A stretch of DNA of 64,000 nucleotides from Chlamydoabsidia padenii (lineage: Eukaryota; Mucoromycota; Mucoromycetes; Mucorales; Cunninghamellaceae), in assembly GCA_025330725.1 (NCBI GenBank), contig JAIWND010000057.1, positions 41,495 through 105,494 of the forward strand, in the 5' to 3' direction. Both the position numbers and the translations under genes were made by a program. The notes under the pieces are model-generated. The model had not been told where the DNA came from, did no database searches, and was given only the letters and a program-made list of their open reading frames with translations. This document shows, in pieces, positions 26,460 to 37,462 of this stretch; position 1 is the first letter of the stretch, and every line of letters begins with the position of its first letter.

Positions 26460-26903
26460 TTAATGCACCACTTGAATACCGACACTTTTCGCCACACCAA
26501 TTATACTACCACAAATACTTTCCAGTGACAAGTGTTTCAAGTTGGCATCTTGTTGCTTTAGTTTGGCGATTTCATACACATGCTTCAGACTGACTTGACC
26601 GACGATTTCTGAGCCAGGTTTCTGAGCCCCCTTGTCGATCCCAGCTGCTCGTTTCAGTAAAAACGTGGTGGGTGGTGTTTTGGTGATAAATGTAAACGTC
26701 CGATCGGGTTTGATGGTAATCACAGTAGGAATTGGTGTATCGGTGGCAATGTGCTTGGTCTTGTCGTTGAATTGTTTACAGAAATCCATGGATTTCACAC
26801 CACGTGCACCAAGAGCAGGACCCACCGGGGGTTGAGGTGATGCTTTACCGGCTGATACCAATAACCGTACGAGTACTTCTGCTGCTTGCTGCTTTTTGGA
26901 CAT
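26460..26903 (-). CDS. Mitochondrial ribosomal protein uL11m
   Basis: This is the L11 protein of the mitochondrial large ribosomal subunit, at the GTPase-associated centre. The frame from MSKKQQAAEVLVRLLVSAGK contains the L11 signature PQPPVGPALGARGVKSMDFC, PDRTFTFITKTPPTTFLLKR and the C-terminal RNA-binding part (KHLSLESICGSIIGVAKSVGI). It is a single exon of 147 codons. An in-frame extension upstream of 26903 lacks conservation and was not used. Length and motifs match mitochondrial and bacterial L11 rather than cytosolic uL11. Confidence 0.92.
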   Translation of the reverse strand: MSKKQQAAEVLVRLLVSAGKASPQPPVGPALGARGVKSMDFCKQFNDKTKHIATDTPIPTVITIKPDRTFTFITKTPPTTFLLKRAAGIDKGAQKPGSEIVGQVSLKHVYEIAKLKQQDANLKHLSLESICGSIIGVAKSVGIQVVH

Positions 26904-27086
26904 TCTGGTAAAAGTAAAAAAGGGAAGAGAGTGATATAAACACAGAAGGGGGGGTGGAAAGAAAATAACCCAAGGTGGCTTTTTCTTCAAATGATATTCC
27001 AACCCCGATTCCCTTTTTCTTCATGCGCTATTTTTCAAATTCCACCTTTTTTTCTTTCTTCTCTTTTCCCCCTCAATACATTCATT
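26904..27086. promoter_or_regulatory. Bidirectional promoter region uL11m/ZIP4
   Basis: About 180 bp between divergent starts of the ribosomal protein gene and the meiotic gene. It is pyrimidine-rich next to 27087. Confidence 0.4.
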
Positions 27087-29805
27087 ATGCCAGATAATGT
27101 CGCTCCATTCCTTATTGAAATAACAAGCAAGCTGATACTTTTTTGCTTATCTGAAAAGCACTCGTTACTAATTTTAATTTTAAATTTATTTTTTATTTTA
27201 AAAAAAAGCTCTTGTGTCTGAAATTCAAGCACTGGTGATAGACTCAATAGAACCAGCGCATGTCCTTCCTCTGGCTCAACGCACCCTCGAGAAAACCAAA
27301 CGATTCGACAGACAAATGGATATTACTAAAGAAGAAAGCACCTTACTGGAAACCAGTGGTAAATATGACAAGTATAAGAAAATGTTTACTTTTTAACCAC
27401 TCTATGTATTATGTACTAGGGCTTGATTTGTGGAACTGTGCAACCAACCATTTACCTTCCGCCAACGATACGCGTACCGTTCGTAAAGTGGATCCTCTAC
27501 CCAAATTTTATCATCCCTGACTCACTCACTCACTCACTCACTCACTTACTTTTTATTATAGTGTATCAAATTGGTTATAACATGGTGGTGGAAGCTTACA
27601 AGTACTTAATAAACAAGGATATCAATGGTATTTATTTGTCTTTTTGTAAACTAATTTAAACGTAGTATTAACTTAATGGTATAATAGTGCTTTTAAAGTT
27701 ACTGGAAATGAATATCTTTGTGGGATCACAGTGTACAGGTATAAATACACATATTTGTTTGTTTGTTTTTTAACTACTAAACTTTTTATTTTAATGTGTG
27801 TCTATAGGTTGTCTACTATTGGATGAAGCAAATGATCTTTTACAATCTGCTAAAGAGGTAATAACCCCCTTCTCTTGATCATTCTTCCTTCCCATTAATT
27901 CCTCCTCATTTAAAGTGGATTCAGACAGTACAGGATCAAGTCAGTCGTATGGAACAACAACCAATACAGATTGGAACCAAGTTTAATCAATGTCAAAGCG
28001 ATCTACTCAAAGCCTTGGCGGAGTTGGTATGTCAAAAGAAAAAGAAAAAAGACTGGAATTCAACTCACCCACTTCTTTACTGCATATAGGCTGCCAGACA
28101 AGGACAATGGAAAGAAGTTCAAGTTTATATGAAAAGAATCAACGGTAATACTAATAAATAAAGGGGACACAACAAATCCATTCTTATACTGTATACTATT
28201 AGAATCCCTAGCTACACAAACTAAAGGCCCTGAAGAAACGGTAACTCAATAGGGTGCAGAAGAATAAAGAGTGAATAGCTTTACTTTTACATTTAATAGG
28301 TTGTCTTGTTATTCCACTTTTGCTTCCATGTGGCGATTGAACTTGTAACGCAACGGGATTGGGATCAAGCGCTTCATTGGATCCTCTCCTTTTGCTCAAG
28401 CACCAAAGGTTATATCCATTGTGAAGAATCCCTTTTGGTAATACGCCTTATGATGATATCAAAACGTACTGACTCTTATTCTTTGTTTATAATAGATCCG
28501 ACTTGCTCAACTGATTGGTAAGAAAGAAAGAAAAAAGGCTGGTGCTAATAACTAATCTCACCTTTGTTTTTGTAGGTCATACTCTTTTAAACCGGAAGAA
28601 TGATCTATTGGATGAATCTCATATGTATAGACTCTTGGCTATTTTGGATACTTGTTTTGAGGTAAAACCATCTAAAATAAAAATAGGACACATATACTCA
28701 TCCACCTAGTCTCGATATAGAACCGACGTTATCGTTTTGATTATCATTGTGCCAAAATCATGGTCTATGCTTCAAGCGCATCGGACTATGAAGATTTGGA
28801 GATGGCCCTATTTGATAGGATGGAAACGATGGAAACTATGACTGAAGATACCATTCAAATGACACAAAGGTTAAGAAAGATGGAATCAATAACCCCCCCC
28901 CCCCCCTCAAAAAAAAAAAACTGATCCCTCATTATCATCAAATAGACTTGGTACACTTTTATTACAACTAACAGGAAGAATCAGGTAAAAATGACGAGTA
29001 TATGGAAAAAATGGAAACTTGCTAAAAAGTCTAATATCATGTAGTTTAAATCGCATTGTGGGTAGTATCAATGTATTTACGCAACGTTGTCTCGCGACCC
29101 AATCCAATGATATTCTCTTCCGACATCTCTACCTCTTTAAACTGTATATCGTCTCTGAATGGATCACTCATCAAACCACCATTGTCCAAACACCGCAATA
29201 TAACATTACTATCAAGCTAATGATGGAAGGTAATACTACAAGAAATGATATTTTTTATTCATCTACTTGTTGTATATAGAAATGTATCTCGTCAAGGATC
29301 GATTGACGCCTGATGATCTTGTATGCTGTCAAACGGTAAAAGAAAAAAAGAAAAGACCTTCTTTATATAATGCTCACTTTTTCTTCTATGTCTAGCTTCT
29401 TTGGACTGTTGCCGATACCTTCTTTGATGTAAGTCTAAAAAACATACACAGGATTTGGATGACTCACCTTTACTTTTAAAATACATAGAACGAAAACTAC
29501 TCTGGTGCATTGGTTTGGTATCGACAATTATGGAGTCTATGTCTCGCCTCCCTAAAAGACAATCCTAATGCTTCTGTACTAGCAAGGTAAAAAAAAGGGC
29601 ATTTATCGTGCACATAACCAAGTGATTTTGATTAATGTTTTATTTATTTATTAGAAAACTGGCGTCTTGTAACATACAACTGGGTCAACATGATACCGCC
29701 AAGACGTATATTGAAACATGTCTAGCTGAGACAGGAACAACAGCTGTGGCATTGGATTATCTACTACTCTTGGAAATCAATATCTCTCTACAGGACGAGA
29801 TCAAA

Positions 29806-29874
<69 letters not shown>

Positions 29875-30698
29875 ACCTCTTTCTTTTTAACGATTCTTTC
29901 TCTTTGTGCGTGTATGGGGAGTGGTTTAGCTGGTGAGTACCTAACCTTGCTACTTTCAGCTCAAGGATTTACATTGGATATTATGATGTCGGCTGCTCAT
30001 CTCTGTTACAAGGTAAGAATGAATACATATATATCTATTTGTATTAGCTCACTTTCTTTATTTAGAATGGACATGGTAATTTGTTACAAACTGTATTGGA
30101 TCATGCCCTAGTTATGAATTCGGATGATCAAGAAACACATAAACGAAGTCTGATGACTCTCTTCAAGTAAGTAAGTAAAAAAAAAGGGGGGGTATCATGC
30201 AACATGTGCCTCACTTTTGTTTTTTAGATGGACGATACGATTCTGTGTCAACGATCAATATGGCTCCAATACCCATTCAGCGTAAGGAAACAGCACAACT
30301 AAACCAATTAACAAAAACAAGTCAATTCATTCTCTCTGTAGTGGTCTTCTTACCAATAAGGATGATATATTGAAATACATGCAGAAAGGTAAGTATCTCT
30401 TACAGGATACAACTATGACTAAAAGATGGTTTTATATTTTGTGTAGGTGCCGACTATTTTGCCTATTTAAAAGATGAGCCATTGTCCAGCGTATTACAAG
30501 AACACCGCCATTGGCTTTTACGAACAGGTAACCAGGATGGATTTGTACTAGTACTAACATGTTTTCTCTTTCTCTCTCAATAGGGTGGAATCTTGCCTTA
30601 CAATTTTATGGTCTAGGTCGTGATGATGCGGGTGAAGCATTATTCAAAATCACAGGCAAGGTACATGATAGAAACTTTTCTTTTTTTCATTTGTAATA

Positions 30699-30757
<59 letters not shown>

Positions 30758-31845
30758 AGGTTATCTGCCTCATACTTGGTGAAGGTCCCTTGACTGAACA
30801 ATATATATCTTACCTTTTGATCTGTGCGACCAGTCAACTCCATGCCACTTCTTTCCCTCAACTAACCCATCATGATCAAGCCAGTATTTGCACCGACATT
30901 CTTGCCTTGATCGATTATCTGACTGGACCCAGTTATGAATTGGATGCGTTTGTGGCTATTATTACCTTACTCAAAGTCCAGTGCTATGCCACATTAAATG
31001 ACTTTGATCAAGCTTGGAATACATTAAAGGTAAAATGAAAGATAAAAAAGGCAGCCTACTCACTCTTTCTTTTATAGAAATATGGAAATCAGATCGATGG
31101 ATCGCCTGATGGTTTGGCCATTTATGAACGTTTAGCTAGTAAGTGGATAAATACATTGGAGAAAGGATAAATTAAACTTATATATATATACATATAGGTA
31201 TTATTATACAGCAAGAACAGTGTCCTCCTAATGGTGTGTAAAGAGGGCAGCAAACTGATACATTAACTGACCTTGTCTTCTTTATAGTCACCAAGGATAT
31301 TCTCCATACAGTGTCTTCTCTCTTTCATAAACATGATCGGATAGACAAATGGGCAAAATGGAATCGTTTGTATCTGTCAATGACAATGGATGGTGGCGAT
31401 AAAGACGAGGCCTTTGATTCACTTGTTCAACTCGCTATATCACTTGCTCAAGGAACCAAGGTAAAATGTCGGAAACCTCAAAATCATGTTTTATAATAAC
31501 TTTTTTATATATATAGTATCCTGAAAAAGAAATACATTATCTGGTTATCATTACATGGAACGAAGGCGTCACTCGATACCAAACGTAAGTAGAGGGAATC
31601 CATCCATGGGCGGAATTTTAACGTTTTTTGTATCTGCATAATAGTAGCTATGGAAAACGATGGTGTCAGTTATCTCATGATCTCATGCCTTACTTGGGTT
31701 CTTCTTACAAGGTTATAAAAGACCAGGTAAAACCTTCCTTCTCACGGAATCATTACATTCATGCAAAAAACTAACAACACTCGTGATCCTTTTATTCATG
31801 CAGATTAGTCACGCTTACCAACTTATTGAATCTCCTCTTCCGTAA
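27087..31845 (+). CDS. SPO22: ZIP4/SPO22/TEX11-like meiotic TPR protein
   Basis: Spo22/Zip4/TEX11 is a TPR scaffold of the synapsis-initiation complex that controls meiotic crossovers. The coding sequence is split into roughly thirty small exons with GT...AG introns. Joined segments include QIGYNMVVEAYKYLINKDIN, DRTLTPD-type helices, NYSGALVWYRQLWSLCLASL, KLASCNIQLGQHDTAKTYIE, HRHWLLRTGWNLALQFYGLG and, near the end, the typical IHYLVIITWNEGVTRYQT followed by YGKRWCQLSHDLMPYLG. These match the SPO22 domain order. The stop is at 31843-31845. The first exon (ATG at 27087) and its donor are uncertain because the phase into the exon at about 27195 could not be closed. The Tc1-type element begins 35 bp after the stop. 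Confidence 0.8.
29809..29871 (+). repeat. Poly-A run (63 nt) in ZIP4 intron
   Basis: An A63 tract directly follows a 5' splice site (AAAG|GTAAAA...) in a ZIP4 intron. Confidence 0.95.
30703..30754 (+). repeat. (CT)n microsatellite in ZIP4 intron
   Basis: About 26 CT units end just before the 3' splice site TTATAG, so the array forms the polypyrimidine tract of this intron. Confidence 0.95.
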
Positions 31846-31902
31846 TAAAAACCCATCTGTCCACATTTACTTTTATATATAGTGCTTCCAAAAAGTAATG
31901 TC

Positions 31903-32080
31903 ACAGCCAATCAAAATCAATGTCACAGGTCATCTAAAAACAATGTTATTGGTCAGTCAAAATTGATGTCATTGGCTAGTCAAATTGATGTCATTGGCTA
32001 GTCAAATTGATGTCATTGGCCAACCAAAATTGATGTCGCTGGTTAGCTAAAATTAATGAAAATCAATTTCGTCGGTTGCT
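31903..32080 (+). repeat. Subterminal tandem repeats of the composite element
   Basis: Six to eight degenerate units of about 22-24 bp, based on AATTGATGTCATTGGCTAG, lie between the left terminal repeat and the transposase start. Such subterminal arrays may bind transposase. The right end lacks them. Confidence 0.75.
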
Positions 32081-32154
32081 TAGAAATCATCTCCTCGTGA
32101 TTCTTGGCAGCCGAAAAATATTAAAAGAGAGCGAGTATTCTTTTTCAATTCAAC

Positions 32155-33436
32155 ATGAGTACAATATTTCTATATGAAGATGGGCAGGGGAATGTTATTG
32201 ATGAGAATGGTGGTCCTGAGCCCATGGACTACATTGTTGATCAGAATGAATTTATCGTTGAGACTATTACTACTTATACAGAGTACCTGGGAAATGCAGT
32301 CTCCAATGAGGCTTCTTTGACATGCCCGATGTTAGAAAAACCAAAAAATGAAGATATTCATATGAAGGAGACAAAACCAAAACGAGAGTATGTGCGTTAT
32401 ACAGTTCAGGATAAGGCTAGGTTTTTCGATCTGAAGATTGAAAAATGTATGACTGCATCAGCTGCAGCAAAGCAGTTGGGCATTCACCCTCGAACGGCGT
32501 ATAGGTGGGTTAGCAAGTATAATTCATGCCCTGACAGTATTTTTGAGAGCTGTAAAAAAGCAGGTCGTAAGTGCATCTTAACTGAAGAGCATAAAACGAC
32601 TGTTATCAACTTCATTGATACTAATCCCTCTGCTACTGTTGTTGAAGTGACTGAGCATTTATTGCAGCAATTTCATGATCTTAAAGTATCACGTAGCACT
32701 GTTAATAACTTTATGAGACGTGAATGCAACCTTTCGTTGAAAAAAGCAGATTTTCATTCTATTGAGAGAAACAGTCTAGCAAAGGTTGATGAGCGGTACA
32801 ATTGGGTATGTAAATGGGAAAATACAGACATGAACTTTCTGACGAATTGCGTGTTTCTTGATGAGTCTGCTTTTGATATTAATATGAAACGCTCTAGAGC
32901 TTGGTCCAAAAAAGGTACTCGTGCTATTGTTACCAGGCCTACTACAAGAGCAAATACGACGTCTATATTGGGCGCGATTTCTGCCTCGGGTTTGATAACC
33001 GTCGGGGTAAAAAAAACCTAGACCTGCAAAGAAGAGAAAGGCTGATGGATACATAAGCTCAGGAACAGTAACAGGTCACTACATTAGTTTCTTAAAAACG
33101 ACCCTTGATGAAATGGACAAACATCCACATATGAAAGGTCACTATATTGTTATGGATAATGCACCCATTCACACGCATGAAAACATAAAGAAGTACATTG
33201 AGTATCGAGGATATAAATGTGTGTATCTTCCTGCCTACTCTCCTGAGCTTAACCCAATTGAACAATTCTGGGCAGTGGCAAAGAGTAAGGTTAAACGTCA
33301 TAGGTTTTTGCAGGAAGACACTTTGTCCAAGAGGATTACAGAGGCCTGCAATAGTGTGAACCAAAGTCATTTCAAAGGATTTGTCTCGCATTCTTACAAC
33401 TGTTGGGATAAATGCAGAAACAAAGAGCCCATGTAA
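32155..33436 (+). CDS. Tc1/mariner-IS630-type transposase, left copy (frameshift at A8)
   Basis: This is a DDE transposase expected to cut and paste the element at TA. The N terminus (start 32155) has an acidic leader, then a helix-turn-helix (ASAAAKQLGIHPRTAYRWVS) and a second one (KVSRSTVNNFMRRECNLSL). Catalytic residues are D in VFLDESAFD, D in IVMDNAPIH and E in LNPIEQFW, spaced DD34E. The frame shifts by one base in an A8 run at about 33009-33016 (after GLITVG); the second part resumes with RPAKKRKADGY and ends at 33436. The same A8 occurs in the other copy. It is either an inactivating slip or a site of programmed frameshifting. Confidence 0.85.
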
Positions 33437-33463
33437 TGGTCTCAACAATCCAGCGATTAAACC

Positions 33464-33494
<31 letters not shown>

Positions 33495-33738
33495 TTTAAG
33501 ATACATCTATCGATTATCTACCGACACATCGAACTCAAAATATCAGGCTAAAATGTGCATTGCTGCATTACAACAGGATGCATTGAACAATTGTGGTAAA
33601 GGTTATAATAATAATAATAAAAAAAGACGGAACGATCATAAGGTAAGGCAGGTAAGGCATAAGGTAAGGCAGGTAAGGCATAAGGTAAGGCACATAGCAA
33701 TGTAAGACATGCAGATAAGGAACCCCCCCTTTTTTTTG
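32217..33738 (+). repeat. Left arm of the 1.5-kb inverted repeat
   Basis: The reverse complement of about 35807-37356. It starts at TGAGCCCATGGAC within the transposase gene and ends near the C7 tract at 33722-33728. By eye the two arms are almost identical; the transposases differ by one residue (Tyr/His) over the shared part. Confidence 0.9.
33640..33692 (+). repeat. GTAAGGC tandem repeat, left arm
   Basis: Short direct repeats built from AAGGTAAGGCAGGTAAGGCAT, fewer units than in the right arm (35854-35937). The copy-number difference is one of the few changes between arms. Confidence 0.9.
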
Positions 33739-33787
33739 TTTTGAACTTCTAATCGCCTCTTTCTTCAACCACTTGCCTACTTTCGTG

Positions 33788-35330
33788 ATGTCTGATGCAA
33801 AACAATCTGTGTATCTTATTAATCGCTGCTTCGAGAGCAATGATTGCACCCGTGAATTCAGCACACCTAGAAAACTACACGACCACCTTCAACATGGCCA
33901 CGGATATGTATTCCCCGCTCGTTTGAAGTCTACCCGTCGATACAACAGCAAAAAACACCTGTACCTGCGACATCGTTTTAATGATTCAAACACTGGATCT
34001 GTGATAGATCTTTTTGCCTGCCCATGCTGTACCGACCATCATATTGATTTGATTGACTTATCAGTCCATTTTCGAACTGTGCACTATGATTATCTGCCCC
34101 CCATACCTCCAACAGCGCGATCAGGATAACTTGGACGGTAAACCTGCCAATGTAGAATGCCACGATGATGACAGCTCTCAAAACTCAATGGAAAATTCTC
34201 CATCAACCAAGCAAAAGCGTCCTCGCGATGAAGAACTCTCTGTTGAGGGTATCGTATTTCTGCATCCTGGTCCTGATCGTTTAGTGATTGACAGCTTTGA
34301 TTTGGCTCAAGCCTTCTACAACCTTCAGACTTCTTTGAAACAAGAAAAATGGAAGCTGTCGCTTGAGCAAAATGTACATCTTGCGTTGGCGGCGACGTCA
34401 ATTCTGCTCATGACGCCAAACAAATATCCTGGACAATTACAACAGTTCTTCACGTCTGAAGAATGGAGGGTGACCAATGACTGGATTCAAGATTTGTACG
34501 GGATCAAACGTAAGCCCATGCCTGCGGACACCGTGAGCAGCATGCTGTGCATAATCGACGATCTCATAAACAAAACTATCAACCGTGAGGAAGCTGATGC
34601 CAGATTGAAGAAGTTACCCTTGGATGAGTATGGACATAAGTTCGCCAAGGCCGTAGGCGGCTTGATATTGAAGCTTATGCGTGCACCGATGGATGAAGAT
34701 GCCAATGAAACTGAATTGTGTTCTCGGTTCATTGATCCATTTCTTACCGGTTTGTTTGATGATCCTGATCAAGGGATTTGTTTACGGTGGACCAATGATG
34801 CAACCCTGGAAGCCAAGACGTGCGTAGATTTTACTACAAATCGGCCGGATTTATGCATTACCAAGTGCTGCGGCGTAAAATGGAAGTCAAGCCTGGCATA
34901 TGGTGAAGCCAAACCTGCTATCCGTGAAAAGGACCACTTTTTTTTGTGCAAGGACTTGTTGAAAGTGGCTATCTTTTGCAAAGATGCCTTGGACCACCAA
35001 TTGATGCAAGGGATGCTTGGAATTCAAATCATCGGTCGAACTATACAATTTTATCTTCTGACATTACCAGCCAAGGGCTTATATGTGATGACTGAATTAA
35101 CAACGATCAAGATCCCTGACTCACTCCAAAATTTACCAAGCCTTGTACCTGAACTACCAAACGTCCTGAAAATCCTTGATGTTTTTCATCGAGTTTGTAT
35201 ACCTGTCAATGATGTTGCGAGTGCCAAGAACCGCTATACGTTAACTTTGCCACGTCAAAAATTCGACCAACTCTTCACCATGTCCAAAGATTGCAAGAAA
35301 CCGTGTCATTTGAAGATTCGGCACAATTGA
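33788..35330 (+). CDS. Cargo protein: C2H2-finger N terminus plus PD-(D/E)XK-like nuclease domain
   Basis: The N-terminal frame (start 33788) has two C2H2-like fingers: CFESNDCTREFSTPRKLHDH with LQHGH, then CPCCTDHHIDLIDLSVHF with RTVHY. A frame change at a C6 run (34098-34103) leads into a 400-residue frame to 35330, which has a basic spacer (STKQKRPRDEE) and a globular part. In the latter, ELCSRFIDPFL, RPDLCIT (34842-34862) and YGEAKPA (GEAK at 34902-34913) are in the order E...PD...ExK of restriction-endonuclease folds. Similar large families exist in Mucorales as far as I recall. Nuclease activity is inferred, and the frameshift may inactivate this copy. Part 35331-35806 has no gene. Confidence 0.55.
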
Positions 35331-35853
35331 TTACCATCGGTACTTTGATTTTTTTTCTTTCATTTCCCTTCCCGGTTTTGCTCACTGATACATCGAGTCT
35401 TCTACATGTTCATTACTACGTTTGTTTATGATTAGTGTCAAATCCCAAGAAAGTTTCTCTCATCTCCTGCTATGAAAACTGTGCGCCTAACTCTCTACGA
35501 CCCAAACAGTGCGTTCGAATTCCCAATAAAAAAAAATGGCAATCTTTAAATAAATAAATTTTTTTTTTTTCGAATGTCATTGACTACTACATTGTAATCT
35601 GATACAGTAATCGCATTTATTTGACCCTTGTTAATGCGCATATTACTCCGCGCCTAATTGTATCTATTTTGCATATGTATCAAATATCGTTCATATTGAT
35701 AATGAAATGTTATATCCATCATCGATGAGTTTTATGACTAATTTATTATTGGTTTCAAAAGTCTCGTTCCACGTTTCGTTTATCTGACATAACGAAAAAA
35801 CTGGAACAAAAAGAAAGGGGGGTTCCTTATCTGCATGTCTTACATTGCTATGT

Positions 35854-35937
35854 GCCTTACCTTATGCCTTACCTGCCTTACCTGCCTTACCTTATGCCTT
35901 ACCTGCCTTACCTTATGCCTTACCTGCCTTACCTTAT
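35854..35937 (-). repeat. GTAAGGC tandem repeat, right arm
   Basis: Same unit as 33640-33692, about 30 bp longer. Confidence 0.9.
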
Positions 35938-36136
35938 GATCGTTCCGTCTTTTTTTATTATTATTATTATAACCTTTACCACAATTGTTCAATGCATCCT
36001 GTTGTAATGCAGCAATGCACATTTTAGCCTGATATTTTGAGTTCGATGTGTCGGTAGATAATCGATAGATGTATCTTAAATATATTTTTTTTTTTTTTTT
36101 TTTTTTTTTGGTTTAATCGCTGGATTGTTGAGACCA

Positions 36137-37349
36137 TTACATGGGCTCTTTGTTTCTGCATTTATCCCAACAGTTGTAAGAATGCGAGACAAATCCTTTG
36201 AAATGACTTTGGTTCACACTATTGCAGGCCTCTGTAATCCTCTTGGACAAAGTGTCTTCCTGCAAAAACCTATGACGTTTAACCTTACTCTTTGCCACTG
36301 CCCAGAATTGTTCAATTGGGTTAAGCTCAGGAGAGTAGGCAGGAAGATACACACATTTATATCCTCGATACTCAATGTACTTCTTTATGTTTTCATGCGT
36401 GTGAATGGGTGCATTATCCATAACAATATAGTGACCTTTCATATGTGGATGTTTGTCCATTTCATCAAGGGTCGTTTTTAAGAAACTAATGTAGTGACCT
36501 GTTACTGTTCCTGAGCTTATGTATCCATCAGCCTTTCTCTTCTTTGCAGGTCTAGGTTTTTTTTACCCCGACGGTTATCAAACCCGAGGCAGAAATCGCG
36601 CCCAATATAGACGTCGTATTTGCTCTTGTAGTAGGCCTGGTAACAATAGCACGAGTACCTTTTTTGGACCAAGCTCTAGAGCGTTTCATATTAATATCAA
36701 AAGCAGACTCATCAAGAAACACGCAATTCGTCAGAAAGTTCATGTCTGTATTTTCCCATTTACATACCCAATTGTACCGCTCATCAACCTTTGCTAGACT
36801 GTTTCTCTCAATAGAATGAAAATCTGCTTTTTTCAACGAAAGGTTGCATTCACGTCTCATAAAGTTATTAACAGTGCTACGTGATACTTTAAGATCATGA
36901 AATTGCTGCAATAAATGCTCAGTCACTTCAACAACAGTAGCAGAGGGATTAGTATCAATGAAGTTGATAACAGTCGTTTTATGCTCTTCAGTTAAGATGC
37001 ACTTACGACCTGCTTTTTTACAGCTCTCAAAAATACTGTCAGGGCATGAATTATACTTGCTAACCCACCTATACGCCGTTCGAGGGTGAATGCCCAACTG
37101 CTTTGCTGCAGCTGATGCAGTCATACATTTTTCAATCTTCAGATCGAAAAACCTAGCCTTATCCTGAACTGTATAACGCACATACTCTCGTTTTGGTTTT
37201 GTCTCCTTCATATGAATATCTTCATTTTTTGGTTTTTCTAACATCGGGCATGTCAAAGAAGCCTCATTGGAGACTGCATTTCCCAGGTACTCTGTATGAG
37301 TAGTAATAGTCTCAACGATAAATTCATTCTGATCAACAATGTAGTCCAT
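36137..37349 (-). pseudogene. Tc1/mariner-IS630-type transposase, right copy, N-truncated
   Basis: This copy carries the same HTH and DD34E catalytic core as the left one, read on the minus strand. The first 22 codons of the left copy are missing because homology ends at 37356. An internal ATG (MDYIVDQNEF) happens to open the frame at 37349. It carries the same A8 frameshift (about 36557-36564). Its upstream region is not that of the left copy, so expression is doubtful. Confidence 0.8.
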
Positions 37350-37462
37350 GGGCTCACGACTTCATTGTTGCACACGAAGATTTTTTGCACGACATCAAAC
37401 TCAAAATCAGCGACATTACTTTTTGAAATGACTGTATTTACTATTCACTTTATCAATAAAAA

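Larger units (their letters stand above)
35807..37356 (-). repeat. Right arm of the 1.5-kb inverted repeat
   Basis: Inverted copy of 32217-33738 that includes the expanded GTAAGGC repeat and the second transposase. Homology stops exactly at TGAGCCCATGGAC (37356). Beyond that the sequence to the terminal repeat is unrelated to the left end. Confidence 0.9.
31880..37434. mobile_element. 5.55-kb Tc1/mariner-type composite element with cargo gene
   Basis: The outer ends are inverted repeats of 23 bp (31880-31902 and 37412-37434, 19 of 23 identical) sharing CAAAAAGTAATGTC, each next to a TA dinucleotide (31878-31879 and 37435-37436), as in Tc1/mariner insertions. Inside are two near-identical inverted arms (about 32217-33738 and 35807-37356), each with a DD34E transposase. 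A 2-kb centre carries a zinc-finger and nuclease-like gene. The right arm lacks the first codons of the transposase and has unrelated sequence at 37357-37411, so the element is not a simple palindrome. It lies between ZIP4 and a small mitochondrial-type gene. Confidence 0.75.

Noticed and set aside
26904..27002. Longer N terminus for uL11m
   Set aside because: The extension is a low-complexity Pro/Leu/Phe run with no conservation, and MSKKQQ is a typical start.
31903..32080. Regular repeats that could suggest a CRISPR-like array
   Set aside because: The units are tandem without unique spacers, degenerate, and lie at the end of a Tc1-type element in a eukaryote.
36519..36797. Frames on the plus strand through the right transposase (and the equivalent at 32776-33054)
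   Set aside because: They are antisense shadows of the transposase; they appear twice just because the arms are duplicated.
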